The translations under genes were made by a program, and so were the position numbers. A stretch of 64,000 nt of DNA, from assembly GCA_948567375.1 (NCBI GenBank), contig OX419762.1, positions 60,121,034-60,185,033 on the forward strand, read 5' to 3'. The stretch comes from Lunularia cruciata (taxonomy: Eukaryota; Streptophyta; Marchantiopsida; Lunulariales; Lunulariaceae). Position 1 is the stretch's first letter. The number at the start of each line of letters is the position of its first letter. Positions 48,838-59,236 of the stretch are shown here, one piece after another. Under the pieces are notes generated by a model that did not search any database, was not told where the DNA came from, and saw nothing but the letters and a program-made list of their open reading frames with translations.

Positions 48838-50130
48838 TCCTCGTCGCCAATGAAGCTTCAAATTCCTGGATGGCCGTCTGTGCATTCTAGAGGTGAGAAA
48901 GAGGCTCCCATGTGGCATCATGAAGGGGATACCCTTTCCAAAGGACCTTGTACTCTGTATATTGGCAACGGCCTTGTTGGATATGGCAACGTACAAGGAT
49001 ACGATCAACTTTGTACTCCTCATGATCATTGATAGGGACAGGAAGAGGGAGAGGTTGGACTCGAGAGGAAAAGGAAGAGGGGTTAGGAACAAAGGGTTTC
49101 AACTTGGAAACATGAAAGACAAGATGGATACGCATGTGACAAGGTAAGGCAAGTCGATAAGCAATAGGAGAGACAATTTGGGTGATATCAAAGGGTCCTA
49201 TCCAATTAGGGGCAAGTTTACAAACTTGGGTATCAAGTGGGAGAGGGAGGTTACTGGAAGATAGCATGAATTTATCACCAACTTCAAAGGTGAGATCACG
49301 ATGATGGTGGTCCGCATATTGTTTTTGGCGATTTTGAGCAACAAGGAGGTGAGACTTGGCTTGTTGGAGCGATTGGGATATAGTGGTCAAGAATGTGGAA
49401 GTATGAGGAACTTGAGATGGAGGGGGAGCAAGAAGAGAATCTGGAACAAGCGGATCTTGGCCAAAATTGAGAAAGAAGGGAGAAAATCCGGTGCTTGCCT
49501 GTTTGGAATTGTTGTAGGCAAATTCTGCAGCTGCAAGGCATTCATCCCAATTGGTATGGTGGACATTGACAAAGGCCCACAACATATCTTCCAATGTACA
49601 ATTTGCACGTTTGGTTTGTCCATCAGTTTGAGGATGATAGGCCGTGGACAAAGCAAGCTTGGTGCCGAGTATCTGGAAGAGTGCTTGCCAAAACTTCCCG
49701 GTAAATTGAGGATCACCATCAGAGATGAGTACATGTGGCATCCCATGATGCTTGAAGACATTGTCGAAGTAGATTTGTGCTAAGGTTGGAGCATCCACGG
49801 TATCATAGGTTGGTGCCAAGTGGATTTGCTTACTAAGCTTATCCACAAACGCCACGATTTTGGTATGTCCTTGTTTTGTCTTTGGCAAGGATGTGATGAG
49901 ATCCAAGCTCACATGCTCCTAGCGAGCGGATGGAATGGCGAGTGGTTGAAGGAGTCCACTTGGCTTCTAGTTACTAGCCTTGTTACGTTGGTAGCTCTCA
50001 CACGATCTGACAAATTCTTGAACATCTCGTGTCATGTTGGGCCACCACCATTGACGATGGAGGGTACCCAAGGTCTTGTCCACACCCATGTGACCAGCGA
50101 TGGGTAAATCATGGGCTTCTTGAAGGCGCA
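48838..50130 (-). pseudogene. Integrase with chromodomain of B3
   Basis: A 341-codon open frame (48887-49912, minus) covers MSLDLITSLPKTKQGHTK (first Asp), VLISDGDPQFTGKFWQALF (second Asp) and YHPQTDGQTKRANCTLEDM, where the catalytic Glu is Lys (49610-49612). The GPF-like module follows (NWIGPFDITQIVSPIAYRL), then the chromodomain (DHEEYKVDRILVRCHI, EYKVLWKGYPLHDATWEP). The zinc-domain part (HDLPIAGHMGVDKTLG, CESYQRNKAS) lies just upstream, after a stop near 49920. Expected role: insertion of cDNA. The Glu-to-Lys change should block catalysis. Confidence 0.88.
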
Positions 50131-50134
50131 CCAG

Positions 50135-50805
50135 TCAAAGATCACCTTTGTCTAGAACATAGATCCGGTCCGCATGGAATAGAAGGCCTTCCTTGAAGGA
50201 GAAGGTGTTGTACTCCTTGTCACTTGCTGCTAGACAACCATGTACCATTTGGAAGAAGGGATCTTGCTGTAGAACTAACCGAAACTCGTTATGGATCTTG
50301 GGGTCAATTGACACCGTCGTAATTGTTGCCGCGATGAGAGGAAGGGACTTCAAATCAGGTCGTTGTGATAAAGCATCACGGATGACATGGAACTGACCTG
50401 GTTTGTACTCAAGTTTGATGTTGAACAATTGGAGTTGCTCTTCCCATCGATGATGTCAACTCTTCATGTGCTCCAGGTGTAAGGTCTGCAACAATGGCTT
50501 GTGATCAGTTTGCATGATCAGTTGTTTCTCCAAGAGATAATGCTTCCATACCTTGGTGGCATATACCATTGCAAGTTGTTATCAATGTCAAGCACAGAAA
50601 TTTCTTTCAGCTGTATTTAGTCGGCGAGACACAAAGGCAATGGGATGTAGTCCATCTGGAAATTCTTGTTGCAACACAGCTCCAATTGCAAAGTTAGAAG
50701 CATCAAAATCAACCACACAAGGTATGGTCATATGGTTGAAGAATGGGTCTTGAAGACACCATATGTTTCAACTTCTGGAATGCTTCTTCATGTTTGGTGT
50801 TCCAC
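50135..50805 (-). pseudogene. RNase H and linker of B3, broken
   Basis: RNase H blocks [41 protein letters not shown] and FNIKLEYKPGQFHVIRDALS, with stops near 50600 and a frame change near 50760. The linker to integrase (50135-50428) is open and contains FSFKEGLLFHADRIYVLDKG. Confidence 0.82.
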
Positions 50806-51690
50806 TCAAGTTTGGAAGCTCAAGTTCTTTCCCAAGAGGTCAATCAATGGTGCAGCCACATGAGCATAATAGTGGATGAACCACCGGTAGAAACTGGCCA
50901 ATCCATTGAATGCCCGTACTTCTGTAGCATCCTTTGGGGTAGGCCAATCGGTAATGGCCTTGATCTTCTCTTCCTTCATCTTGATCCCCTCTGATGAGAT
51001 CTTATGACCCAAGAAGGTAACCTCTTTCTGCCAAAAAGCACACTTTGACTTCTTGTAGTAAAATTTCCATTGCCGTAGTCGTCTCAAGACTTCTCGCACA
51101 TGATTCACATGTTTTGCCTCTATCTTGCTATAGATTAAGATATCATCCAAGAACACCACCACGGACTGATCCAATAGTCCATCCAACACCCGATGCATCT
51201 GATCCATGAAGATTGTTGGAGCATTAGTGAGTCCAAAAGGTAGAACTCTCCACTCAAAATGTCCATACCTTGTGCAAAAGGCAGTCTTTTGCACATCCTT
51301 TCTATCAATCAGAATTTGCCAATAGCCGCTACAAAGATCTAACTTGGAAAAGTAACGTGCTCCACTTAGTTGATCAAGTAAGTCATCAATCCGAGGCAAG
51401 GGATATGCATTCTTCACGGTTTGCTTATTGAGCCCACGGTAATCAATACAGAAACGAAGTACTCCATCCTTCTTTGGAACAAATAGTACCGGTGCTCCCC
51501 AAGGAGAGGTACTATGTCGTATAAAATCCTTCTCCAACAACTCTGTAAGTGTTGTTTGCAACTCCTCCAACTCCTTTGGTGAGAGCCGATAGATTGGTCT
51601 ACTCACTGGAGTACTCCCTGGCAATAACTCGATCTTGAAGGGCATACCTCGATCGGAGGGTAATCCCTTTGGCAGATCATCCGGAAACAC
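50806..51690 (-). pseudogene. Reverse transcriptase of B3, domain intact
   Basis: A 294-codon open frame, the best-preserved catalytic domain of the nest. Blocks in order: [90 protein letters not shown] and the catalytic [13 protein letters not shown] with both Asp residues. The thumb and connection follow ([32 protein letters not shown]). It copies element RNA into cDNA. The frame is isolated from gag-protease by stops, so it is filed as a pseudogene. Confidence 0.9.
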
Positions 51691-52020
51691 ATCTGCAAAA
51701 TCCTAAACTATCCGATCAACCATTGCTTGATGCAGCACTTGGCTCTCCTCAGATTGTTCTTGTGCAATCGGCTTGATCCACACTGCGAATACAGACTTAT
51801 CTTCCTCCAAAGCTTGCTCTATGGTTGCTTCCTTAACAAACTTTCCTTCTAGGGACTCATCTCTCTTCCAAGCTTGCTCCATGGTTGCCTTCCTGGCAAA
51901 CTTCCCATCTTGGGACTCATCTTCCTTCCAGATTTGCTCTATGGCTACCTTCTCAACAAACTTCCCATCTTGGGACTAACTATTCTTAGGTGTCTTACTC
52001 AGAGGTGCCACACAACCTAA

Positions 52021-52410
52021 TCAGAAATTCCTACCTTGGTGTTGTACTTGAATTTGGCATCGGGTCCAATCGAATTGAACCTTATGACATTCAAGCCAAG
52101 GTAGACCCAGAATGATATCATAGTGTAGAGGTGCCACTACAAACCTCATACACTCCAAATACTCCTTCCCAATCTTGAAGGTAACAAGATGCGAGGTGCG
52201 GAATGCAGAACCTTTTCTACCATCCGCCATCATCAAACTACTTCCAATCATTGGCTTGATAGGAATACCCAATTCCTTTGCTACTTGCATAGACATGCAA
52301 TTCTCTGAACTTCCAGAATCAATCAAAATCCTACAACCCTGATTAGATATCGTACCTTGCAAGTGAAGCAAACTTGCATAGGTTGAGCCTTCAATATTGG
52401 AACTAATCAA
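52021..52410 (-). pseudogene. Protease of B3, domain intact
   Basis: A 129-codon open block with active site RILIDSGSSENCMSMQVAKE, flap-region MMADGRKGSAF and C-terminal IILGLPWLECHKVQFDW. It is separated from reverse transcriptase by a stop-containing acidic linker (51690-52020) with repeated short units encoding EQAWK- and DESQDGKF-like sequence. Confidence 0.87.
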
Positions 52411-52429
52411 GCTCCCAGTAGGCGGCTCA

Positions 52430-53591
52430 AAATCTCCTATTGGGATTCCTCGTTTCCTTGATCATTCCGCTCCACAACTTCCACTTGGGCAACTTGTCGA
52501 GGTCGTACATTCTTAAGTGGACATTCAGCAATGCAATGCCCCAACTGGCAACAATAAAAACAACCACCATTTTGTCATAGTTTCTCCCTGTCTGCCATGC
52601 CCAATGGTCTTTGTTGAATTGCATCAATCTCCATTGGTGCTGGCTCCTCCACTTGTGTGTAGTGTATTGGTAGGCTTTGTGGGGGTCGAGGTCAAGACCA
52701 AGTTGTTGCCACCAAGGAATCAAAACATTTGGCCAACCGCATGGCTTCCTCCAAGTGTTGTGGCTCTCGCATGGTTACCTCTAATTTGGTTCTTGCCTTC
52801 AAGCTCCTCACAAATCGATCCAGAGCTTCACCTTCCAAAATGTTTGGAATTTGCATGATGGTGTTTTGGAACTACGTGATGTAACTTCTTATAGAGCCAA
52901 TCTGTTTCAACTCTACCAACTTATCCCGTGCAGCTCATGTGGCATTTATAGCTTGGAACCGACTGATTATCGCGCTCTTGAATTCTGCCCATGTCAAGAT
53001 TGGTGCAACCATTTGTCGTTTGGCTCGCTCCACTCAAAATCTCCACCATAGCTTTGCTACTCCATCCAATTGGCTAGAAGCCAAGAGAATCTGTTTTCGC
53101 TCATCTTGTAGATTGGTAGCTTCAAAATAATGTTCACAATCAAACACAAAATTCTCCATTGCACTTGGGAGATTCTTGCCTTCAAATACCTTGGGTTTAG
53201 GGAATCTGATCTGATCTTCTCCTTCTCAAATTGGTACTCTCTCCACCTGCTCTTGTCGTCGAAGATCTTGTTCATCCAACAATCAAGTAAGGTGCTTGAT
53301 TTGTTGTTGCATAGCAAGGATAACATCAGGTATTGCCGCCATGGTTGCTCCTCTATCACACCACTCCCAATCTAACTAATTTATTAACATATAGAAACAA
53401 CACGTCCACCATTCTCCATAAGTTACAACCAGAAGCACCAAGGGTTCCTCTGATATGGTGATCATATGCAAAAAATCTTGTCTAAAGTGCGAGGTGATGA
53501 ACTGTGTGAAACAATGCTTGGGTAGTATTTGGACGCAAAAATCCCAATGGTTTGGCGGAAGTGGATTTGGTGGTCCATAAATTCCATCCAT
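52430..53591 (-). pseudogene. gag of B3, broken, with N-terminal extension
   Basis: An open block from ATG 53591 (MDGIYGPPNPLPPNHWDFCV) runs 71 codons to a TAG (53376-53378). The conventional start MAAIPDVILAMQQQ at 53342 is codon 84 of the same frame. Capsid sequence follows (RFPKPKVFEGKNLP, LLASSQLDGVAKLWW) with stops. The nucleocapsid knuckle CFYCCQLGHCIAEC (52521-52562) is intact CCHC. Confidence 0.83.
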
Positions 53592-53600
53592 CCCATTCCT

Positions 53601-53612
53601 GCTCTGATACTA
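53601..53612 (-). other. Primer-binding site of B3 (initiator Met tRNA)
   Basis: The minus strand reads TAGTATCAGAGC next to the 5' LTR, one change from TGGTATCAGAGC. Confidence 0.87.
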
Positions 53613-53718
53613 ATGTAAAAGACCGAATCCAAGGAGAGAAATAGGAGAATGGAACCTCACATTGAGACACTTGAATGAGGGAAAACTCCAAATACCTAGC
53701 ATGAGCTTTGGCTTTGGT

Positions 53719-53725
53719 ATTTATA
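53719..53725 (-). promoter_or_regulatory. TATA box in B3 5' LTR
   Basis: Minus-strand TATAAAT in CTACCTATAAATACC. It lies about 22 bp downstream of the last GAAGCTTC palindrome of U3. Confidence 0.75.
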
Positions 53726-53746
53726 GGTAGCATACAAGGTCCTTGA

Positions 53747-53936
53747 GAAGCTTCTCAAGAAGCTTCCTCAAGCCGCTTTCTTAGAGTGCAAGCCAAGTTA
53801 GCTAGGAAGCTTCTCAAGAAGCTTCCTTCTAGAAGCCGCCTACTTGGCGTGCAAGCTAAGCTAGTTGGAAGCTTCTAGAAGCTTCCTTCTAAAAGCTACT
53901 TACTTAAGGTGCAAGCTAAGCTAACCGGGAAGCTTC
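53747..53936 (-). promoter_or_regulatory. GAAGCTTC palindrome array in B3 U3
   Basis: Seven GAAGCTTC cores in about 190 bp, several extended to perfect 12-bp palindromes with different flanks (GAGAAGCTTCTC, TAGAAGCTTCTA, GGGAAGCTTCCC). They occur mostly as close pairs such as GAAGCTTCTCAAGAAGCTTC. Each core fits the two-unit heat-shock-element form nGAAnnTTCn. The array sits directly upstream of the TATA box, and similar but fewer copies are in the other B LTRs. Confidence 0.6.
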
Positions 53937-54045
53937 CCAACAAGCTTCCTAGATACTTCTGGAATATTCTAGGCTACTTTGTCTTTATGTGCTACTTCGT
54001 AAGCCCGACTAACTTCATCGCTAAACTCCATATTGTTACAACTCC

Positions 54046-54810
54046 CATGTGACCAGCTATTGGTAAATCATGGGCTTCTTGAAGGCACACAAGTCGAATA
54101 TCACCTTTGGTTGGAACATAAATCTGGTCTGCATGGACTAGAAGGCCTTCCTTGAAGGAGAAGGTGTTGTACTCCTTGTCACATGTTGTCAGACAACCAT
54201 GTACCATTTGGAAGAAGGGATCTTGTTGTAGAGCTGATCAAAACTTGTTATGGACCTTAGGATCAATCAACACCGTTGTAATTACCACCGTGATGAGAGG
54301 AAGAGCCTTCAAATCAGGTTGTTGTGATAGAGCCTTCAAATCAGGTTGTTGTGATAGAGCCTTCAAATCAGGTTGTCGTGATAGAGCATCACGGATGACA
54401 TGGAACCGACCTGGTTTGTACTCAAGTTTGATGTCAAACAATTGGAGTTGCTCTTCCCATTGATGATGTCGACTCTTCATGTGCTCCAAATGTAGGGTCT
54501 GCAACAATTGCTTTTGATCAGTTCGCATGATCACTTGTTTCTCCAAGAGATAATGCCTCCATACCTTGGTGGCATATACCATTGCAAGTTGTAATCGATC
54601 TTGAGTAGAGTGATTTCTTTTAGCTATATTTAGTCAGCAAGACACAAAGGCAATGGGATGTAGTCCATCTGGGAATTCTTGGTGCAACACAGCTCCAATT
54701 GCAAAGTTAGAAGCATCAAAATCAACCACACAAGGTAGTTGAGGATCATATGGTTGAAGAATGGGTCTTGAAGACAACATATGCTTTAACTTCTGGAATG
54801 CTTCTTCATG
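54046..54810 (-). pseudogene. RNase H and integrase 5' part of B2, broken
   Basis: Resumes after B3 with HDLPIAGHMG from the integrase zinc domain. Going upstream: FSFKEGLLVHADQIYVPTKG, a linker with three 27-bp tandem units (54302-54382), then RNase H blocks MRTDQKQLLQTLHLEHMKS and VYATKVWRHYLLEKQ. Stops break it near 54600. Confidence 0.82.
54302..54382 (-). repeat. 27-bp in-frame tandem triplication in B2
   Basis: Three adjacent 27-bp units, the third with one change, each adding nine residues (LSQQPDLKA-like) to the RNase H-integrase linker. B0, B1 and B3 have a single unit. Confidence 0.92.
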
Positions 54811-54822
54811 CTTGGTGGTCCA

Positions 54823-55698
54823 CTAGAAGCTTGAGTTCTTTCCTAAGAGGTCAATCAATGGTGCAGCTACATAAGCATAACAATGGATGAACCGTTGGTA
54901 AAAGCTGGCCAATCCATTGAATGCCCGTACTTCTGTAGCATCCTTTGGGGTAGGCCAATCAGTAATGGCCTTGATCTTCTTTTCTTCTATCTTGATCCCC
55001 TCTGATGAGATCTTATGCCCCAAGAAGGTAACCTCCTTCTACCAAAAGGCACACTTTGACTTCTTGTAGTAAAATTTCCATTGTCATAATTGTCTTAGGA
55101 CTTCTCGCACATGATTCACGTGTTTACCTCTATCTTGATATAGATTAAGATATCATCCAAGAACACCACCACGGACCAATCCAATAGTCTATCCAACACC
55201 TGATGCATCTGATCCATGAAGACTGTTGGAGCATTAGTGAGTCTGAAAGGTAGAACTCCACCCAAAATGCCCGTACCTTGTGCAAAAGGCAGTCTTTTGT
55301 ACATCCTTCCTATCAATAGGAATTTGCTAATAGCCGCTATGAAGGTCCAACTTAGAAAAGTAGCGTGCTCCACTTAGTTGATCAAGCAAGTCATCAATCC
55401 AAGGCAAGGGATATGTATTCTTCACGGTTTTCTTATTGAGTCCACGATAATCAATACAAAAACAAAGTCCTACATCCTTCTTTGGAACAAATAGTACCGG
55501 TGCTCCCCAAGGAGAGGTACTATGTTGTATGAAGTCCTTCTCCAACAACTTTGTAAGTGTTGTTTGCAACTCCTCCAACTCCTTTGGTGAGAGCCAATAG
55601 ATTGGTCTACTCATTGGAGTACTCCTTGGCAATAACTCAATCTTGAAGGGCATCAGAAGGTAATCCCTTTGGCAGATCATCCGGAAACACGTCCACAA
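54823..55698 (-). pseudogene. Reverse transcriptase of B2, broken
   Basis: Three open blocks. 55327-55698 holds [29 protein letters not shown] and [11 protein letters not shown]. 55116-55373 holds PFRLTNAPTVFMDQMHQVL and [11 protein letters not shown] with both catalytic Asp residues. 54823-55023 holds [12 protein letters not shown] and [18 protein letters not shown]. Small frameshifts separate them. Confidence 0.85.
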
Positions 55699-56059
55699 AA
55701 TCCTTAACTATCCAATCAACCATTGCTTGATTAGGCTCTCGATCCTCCATAGATTGTTCTTGTGCAATCAGCTTGATCTACATTGCAAATACAGACTTAT
55801 CTTCCTCCAAAGCTTGCTCTATGGTTGCTTTACTAACAAACTTCCCTTCTAGGGATTCATCTCTCTTCCAAGCTTGCTCCTTGGTTGCCTTCTTGGCAAA
55901 CTTCCCATCTTGGGACTCATCTCCCTTCAAGTTTTGCTCTATGGCTACCTTCTTGACAAAATTCCCATCTTGGGACTAACTATTCTTAGGTGTCTTACTC
56001 AGAGGTGCTAGACAACATAATCGGAAATTCCTACCTTGGTGTTGTACTTGAATTTGGAG

Positions 56060-56371
56060 TCAGGTCCAATTGAATTGAACCTTATGATGTTCAAGCCAAG
56101 GTAGACCCAGAATGATATCATAGTGTAGAGGTGCCACTACAAACCTCATACACTCCAAATACTCCTTCCCAATCTTGAAGGTAACAAGATGCGAGGTGCA
56201 AAATGCAGAACCCTTTCTACCATCCGCCTTCATCAAACTACTTCCAATCACTAGCTTGATAGGAATACCCAATTCCTTTGCTACTTGCATAGACATGCAA
56301 TTCTTTGAACTTCCAGAATCAATCAAAATCCTACAACCCTGATTAGATATCGTACCTTGCAAGTGAAGCAA
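56060..56371 (-). pseudogene. Protease of B2
   Basis: Open block with ILIDSGSSKNCMSMQVAKE and IILGLPWLEHHKVQFNWT. The active-site Asp-Ser-Gly is kept. Confidence 0.85.
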
Positions 56372-56399
56372 ACTTGCATAGGTTGAGCCTTCAATCCTA

Positions 56400-57595
56400 T
56401 TGGAACTAATTAAGCTCCCAATAGGTGGTTCAAAATCTCCTACTAGGATTCCTCGTTTCCTTGATCATTCCACTCCACAACCTCCACTTGGGCAACTTGT
56501 CAAGGTGTCGTCCATTCTTGAGTGGACATTCAGCAATGCGATGCCCCAATTAGTGACAATAAAAACAACCACCATTTTGTTACAGTTTCTCTCTATCTAC
56601 CATGCTAAGTGGTCTTCATTGAATGGCATCAATCTCCATTAGTGTTGGCTCCTCCACTTGTGTGTAGTGTATTGTTAGGCTCTATGGAGGTCAAGGTCAA
56701 GACCAAGTTGTTGCCACCAATGAATCAAAATGTTTGGCCAACCGCATAGCTTCCTCCAAGTGTTGTGGCTCTTGCATGGTTATCTCTAATTTGATTCTTA
56801 CCTTCAAGCCCCTCACAAATTGATCTAGAGCTTCACCTTTCAATATATCTAGAATTTGCATGATGGTGTTTTGGAACTACGTGATGTAGCTTCTTATAGA
56901 GCCAATCTGTTTCAACTTTGCCAACTTATCATGTGCAGCTCGTGTGGCATTTATCGCTTGGAACCGACTAATTATTGCACTCTTGAATTTTGCCCAGGTC
57001 AAGATTGGTGCAACAATTTGTCATTCAGCTCGCTCCACTCATAATCTCCACCATAGCTTTGCTACTCCATCTAATTGGTTAGAAGCCAAGAGAATTTGTT
57101 TTTGCTCATCTTGTAGACTGGAAGCTTCAAAATAACGTTCACAATCAAACACAAAATTCTCCACTGCACCTAGAAGATTCTTGCCTTCAAATACCTTAGG
57201 TTTAGAGAATCTGATCTGATCTTCTCCTTCTCAAAGTGGTACTCTCTCCACTTGCTCTTGTCATCAAAGATCTCGTTCATTCAACAATTGAGTAAGGTGC
57301 TCGATTTGTTGCTGCATAGCAAGGATAACATTGGGTATTGCCGCCATGGTTGCTACTCTATCACACCACTCCCAATCTATCTAATTTATTAACACATAGA
57401 AACAACATGTCCACCGTTCTCCATAAGTTACAATTGGAAGCACCAAGGGTTCCTTAGATATGGTGATCATATGCAAAAAATCTTGTCCAAAGTGCGAGGT
57501 GATGAATTATGCAAAATGATGCTTGTGTAGTATTTGGACACAAAAATCCAATGGTTTGGTAGAAGTGTATTTGGTGGTCCATAAATTTCATCCAT
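56400..57595 (-). pseudogene. gag of B2, broken
   Basis: From an ATG at 57595 (MDEIYGPPN) the leader block is frameshifted: the distance to the conventional start at 57348 is 2 bp shorter than in B1 and B3. Capsid and CCHC regions are recognisable by alignment to B3 but contain many stops. In the knuckle the His codon is followed by changed spacing sequence near 56530-56565. Confidence 0.75.
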
Positions 57596-57615
57596 CCCAT
57601 TCATGCTGATACCAA

Positions 57616-57967
57616 TGTAAAAAACCAAATCCGAATAGAGAAATAGGAGAATAAAAACTCACATTGGGACACTTGAATGAGGGAAAACTCCAAATGCCTA
57701 GCATGAGCTTTGGCTTTGGTATATATAGGTAGCATACAAGGCCCTTGAGAAGCTTCTCAAGAAGCTTCCTTCTAGAAGTTGCCTACTTGGCGTGCAAGCT
57801 AAGCTAGTTAGAAGCTTCTAGAAGCTACCTACTTGGAGTGCAAGTTAACTAGTCGGGAAGCTTCTCAAGAAGCTTCCTAGATGCTTTTGGAATATTCTAG
57901 GCTAATTTGGCTTAATCTCTTCTTTTTTAGCCTTACTAACTATGTTGCTAAACTTTATACTGTTACA
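57616..57967 (-). repeat. 5' LTR of B2 (352 bp)
   Basis: On the plus strand TGTAAAAAACCAAATCCG...CTTTATACTGTTACA. The adjoining primer site (minus TTGGTATCAGC near 57605-57615) lacks two bases of the canonical TTGGTATCAGAGC. It is shorter than its partner by one AAGCTT-to-AAGCTT segment of about 60 bp. Confidence 0.9.
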
Positions 57968-58850
57968 ATGATCCTTGATTCATCAAGAAGTTTTGGCAAG
58001 CACTCTTTTAGATACTCGGTACCAAGCTTGCTTTGTGTATGGCTTATCATCCTCAAACTGATGGACAAACCAAAATTGCAAATTGTACCTTGGAGGATAT
58101 GATGCATGCCTTTGTCAATGTCCACCATACTAATTGGGATGAATGTCTTGGAGTTGTAGAATTTACTTATAATAATTCCAAATAGGCAAGCACCGGATTT
58201 TCTCCTTTCTTTCTTAATTTTGACCAAAATTTTCTTGTTCTAGATTCTCTTCTTGCTCCTCCTCCATCTCAGGTCCCTCATACCTCAACCTTCTTGACCA
58301 CCATATCCCAATCTCTCCAACAAGCCAAATCTCACATCCTTGTTGCTCAAAATTGTCGGAAACAATATGCGGACCACCATTGCTATGATCTCACCTTTGA
58401 AGTCAATGATAAAGTCATGTTATCCTCTAGTAACCTACCCCTCCCACTTGATACCCAAGTTTGTAAACTTGCCTCTAATTGGATATGACCCTTTGATGTC
58501 ACCCAAATCATCTCTCTTGTTGCTTATCGACTTGCCTTACCTTGTCATATGCGCATCCACCCTGTCTTTCACATTTCCAGTTGAAGACCTTTGTTCCTAA
58601 CCTATCTTTTTTTCCCTCTCGTGTTCAACCTCCTCTTCCTCCTCCCATCCCTATCAATGATCATGAGGAGTAAAAATTTAATCATATCCTTGCAAGTTGC
58701 CACATTCAACAAGGACCCCGACAACATACGGAGTACAAGGTCCTTTGGAAAGGGTATCCTCTTCATGATGCCACACGGGAACCTCTTTCTCATATCCAAA
58801 ATGCACATATGGCAATCTAGGAGTTTGAAGCTTCAATGGCGACGATAACG
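57968..58850 (+). pseudogene. Integrase and chromodomain of B1, 3' part
   Basis: Resumes after B2 with FGKHSFRYSV, then YHPQTDGQTKIANCTLEDMM, where the catalytic Glu is Lys (58072-58074), then NTNWDECLGVVEF, LTFEVNDKVMLSSSNL and a degraded chromodomain (58591-58810, VLWKGYPLHDAT in its register). Confidence 0.85.
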
Positions 58851-58857
58851 TTACCAA

Positions 58858-58874
58858 CTAGCAGTGGGGGAATA
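58858..58874 (+). other. Polypurine tract of B1
   Basis: CTAGCAGTGGGGGAATA, conserved in all four B copies, immediately upstream of the 3' LTR. Confidence 0.85.
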
Positions 58875-59231
58875 CATAACAATATGGAGTTTAGCGATAT
58901 AGTTAGTAAGGCTAACAAAGTAGAGAATAAGCCAAATTAGCCCAAAATATTCCAAAAGCATCTAGGAAGCTTCTTGGGAAACTTTCTGACTAGCTTAACT
59001 TGCACCCTAAGCAGGTAGCTTCTTGAGAAGTTTCCTGGTTAACTTGGCTTGCACGGTAAGAAAGTGGCTCAAGGAAGCTTCTTGAGAAGCTTCTCAAGAA
59101 TACCTATAAATATGCTACCTATAAATACCAAAGCTGAAGCTCATGCTAGGCATTCAGAGTGTTCACTCATTCAAGTGTCCCAATGTGAGCTTCCATTCTC
59201 CTATTTCTCTCCTTGGTCTTGGTATTTTACA
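58875..59231 (+). repeat. 3' LTR of B1 (357 bp)
   Basis: CATAACAATATGGAG...GGTATTTTACA. The first two bases are CA instead of TG (two transitions). It is 57 bp shorter than the 5' LTR through loss of a palindrome-rich U3 segment. It carries a 15-bp duplication of the TATA region (59101-59130), giving two TATAAAT boxes. Confidence 0.9.
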
Positions 59232-59236
59232 AAAAG

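Larger units (their letters stand above)
48385..54040 (-). mobile_element. B3: full-length chromovirus, innermost of the nest (5656 bp)
   Basis: Minus-strand element with LTRs of 427 bp each (48385-48811 and 53614-54040) and a perfect 5-bp target duplication, ACTCC (48380-48384 and 54041-54045). I count about 15 differences between the two LTRs. It carries primer site, gag, protease, reverse transcriptase, RNase H, integrase with chromodomain and polypurine tract, in that order. It is the best-preserved copy, but it has stops in gag and RNase H and a changed catalytic Glu in integrase, so it is not autonomous. Confidence 0.95.
53614..54040 (-). repeat. 5' LTR of B3
   Basis: On the plus strand TGTAAAAGACCGAATCC...CCATATTGTTACA. 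The element-strand order is U3 with the palindrome array, TATA box at 53719-53725, then R/U5. Confidence 0.93.
46699..57967 (-). mobile_element. B2: chromovirus inserted into B1 integrase
   Basis: Minus-strand element with 3' LTR 46699-47109 and 5' LTR 57616-57967. The target duplication is ATGAC (46694-46698) and ATGAT (57968-57972), one transition apart. It is split by B3 (48385-54040, plus target duplication). The host integrase sequence of B1 joins up when B2 is removed. Confidence 0.92.
42410..59231 (+). mobile_element. B1: chromovirus inserted into B0
   Basis: Plus-strand element with 5' LTR 42410-42823 and 3' LTR 58875-59231, flanked by the 5-bp target duplication AAAAG (42405-42409 and 59232-59236). 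Its integrase is split by B2 (46699-57967). Without the insertions it is about 5.55 kb. The 3' LTR has lost its initial TG (now CA). All ORFs are broken. Confidence 0.93.

Noticed and set aside
53747-53936. Canonical heat-shock elements
   Set aside because: Canonical elements need at least three alternating 5-bp units. Here GAAnnTTC pairs are separated by 4 bp, which is out of register, so only 'HSE-like' is claimed.
48385-54040. B3 as an autonomous, currently active retrotransposon
   Set aside because: Although full length with a perfect target duplication, it has stops in gag and RNase H, a Lys in place of the integrase catalytic Glu, and about 15 differences between its LTRs.
54302-54382. 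CRISPR-like repeat array
   Set aside because: The units abut without spacers, are in frame within a pol gene and lie in a plant genome.
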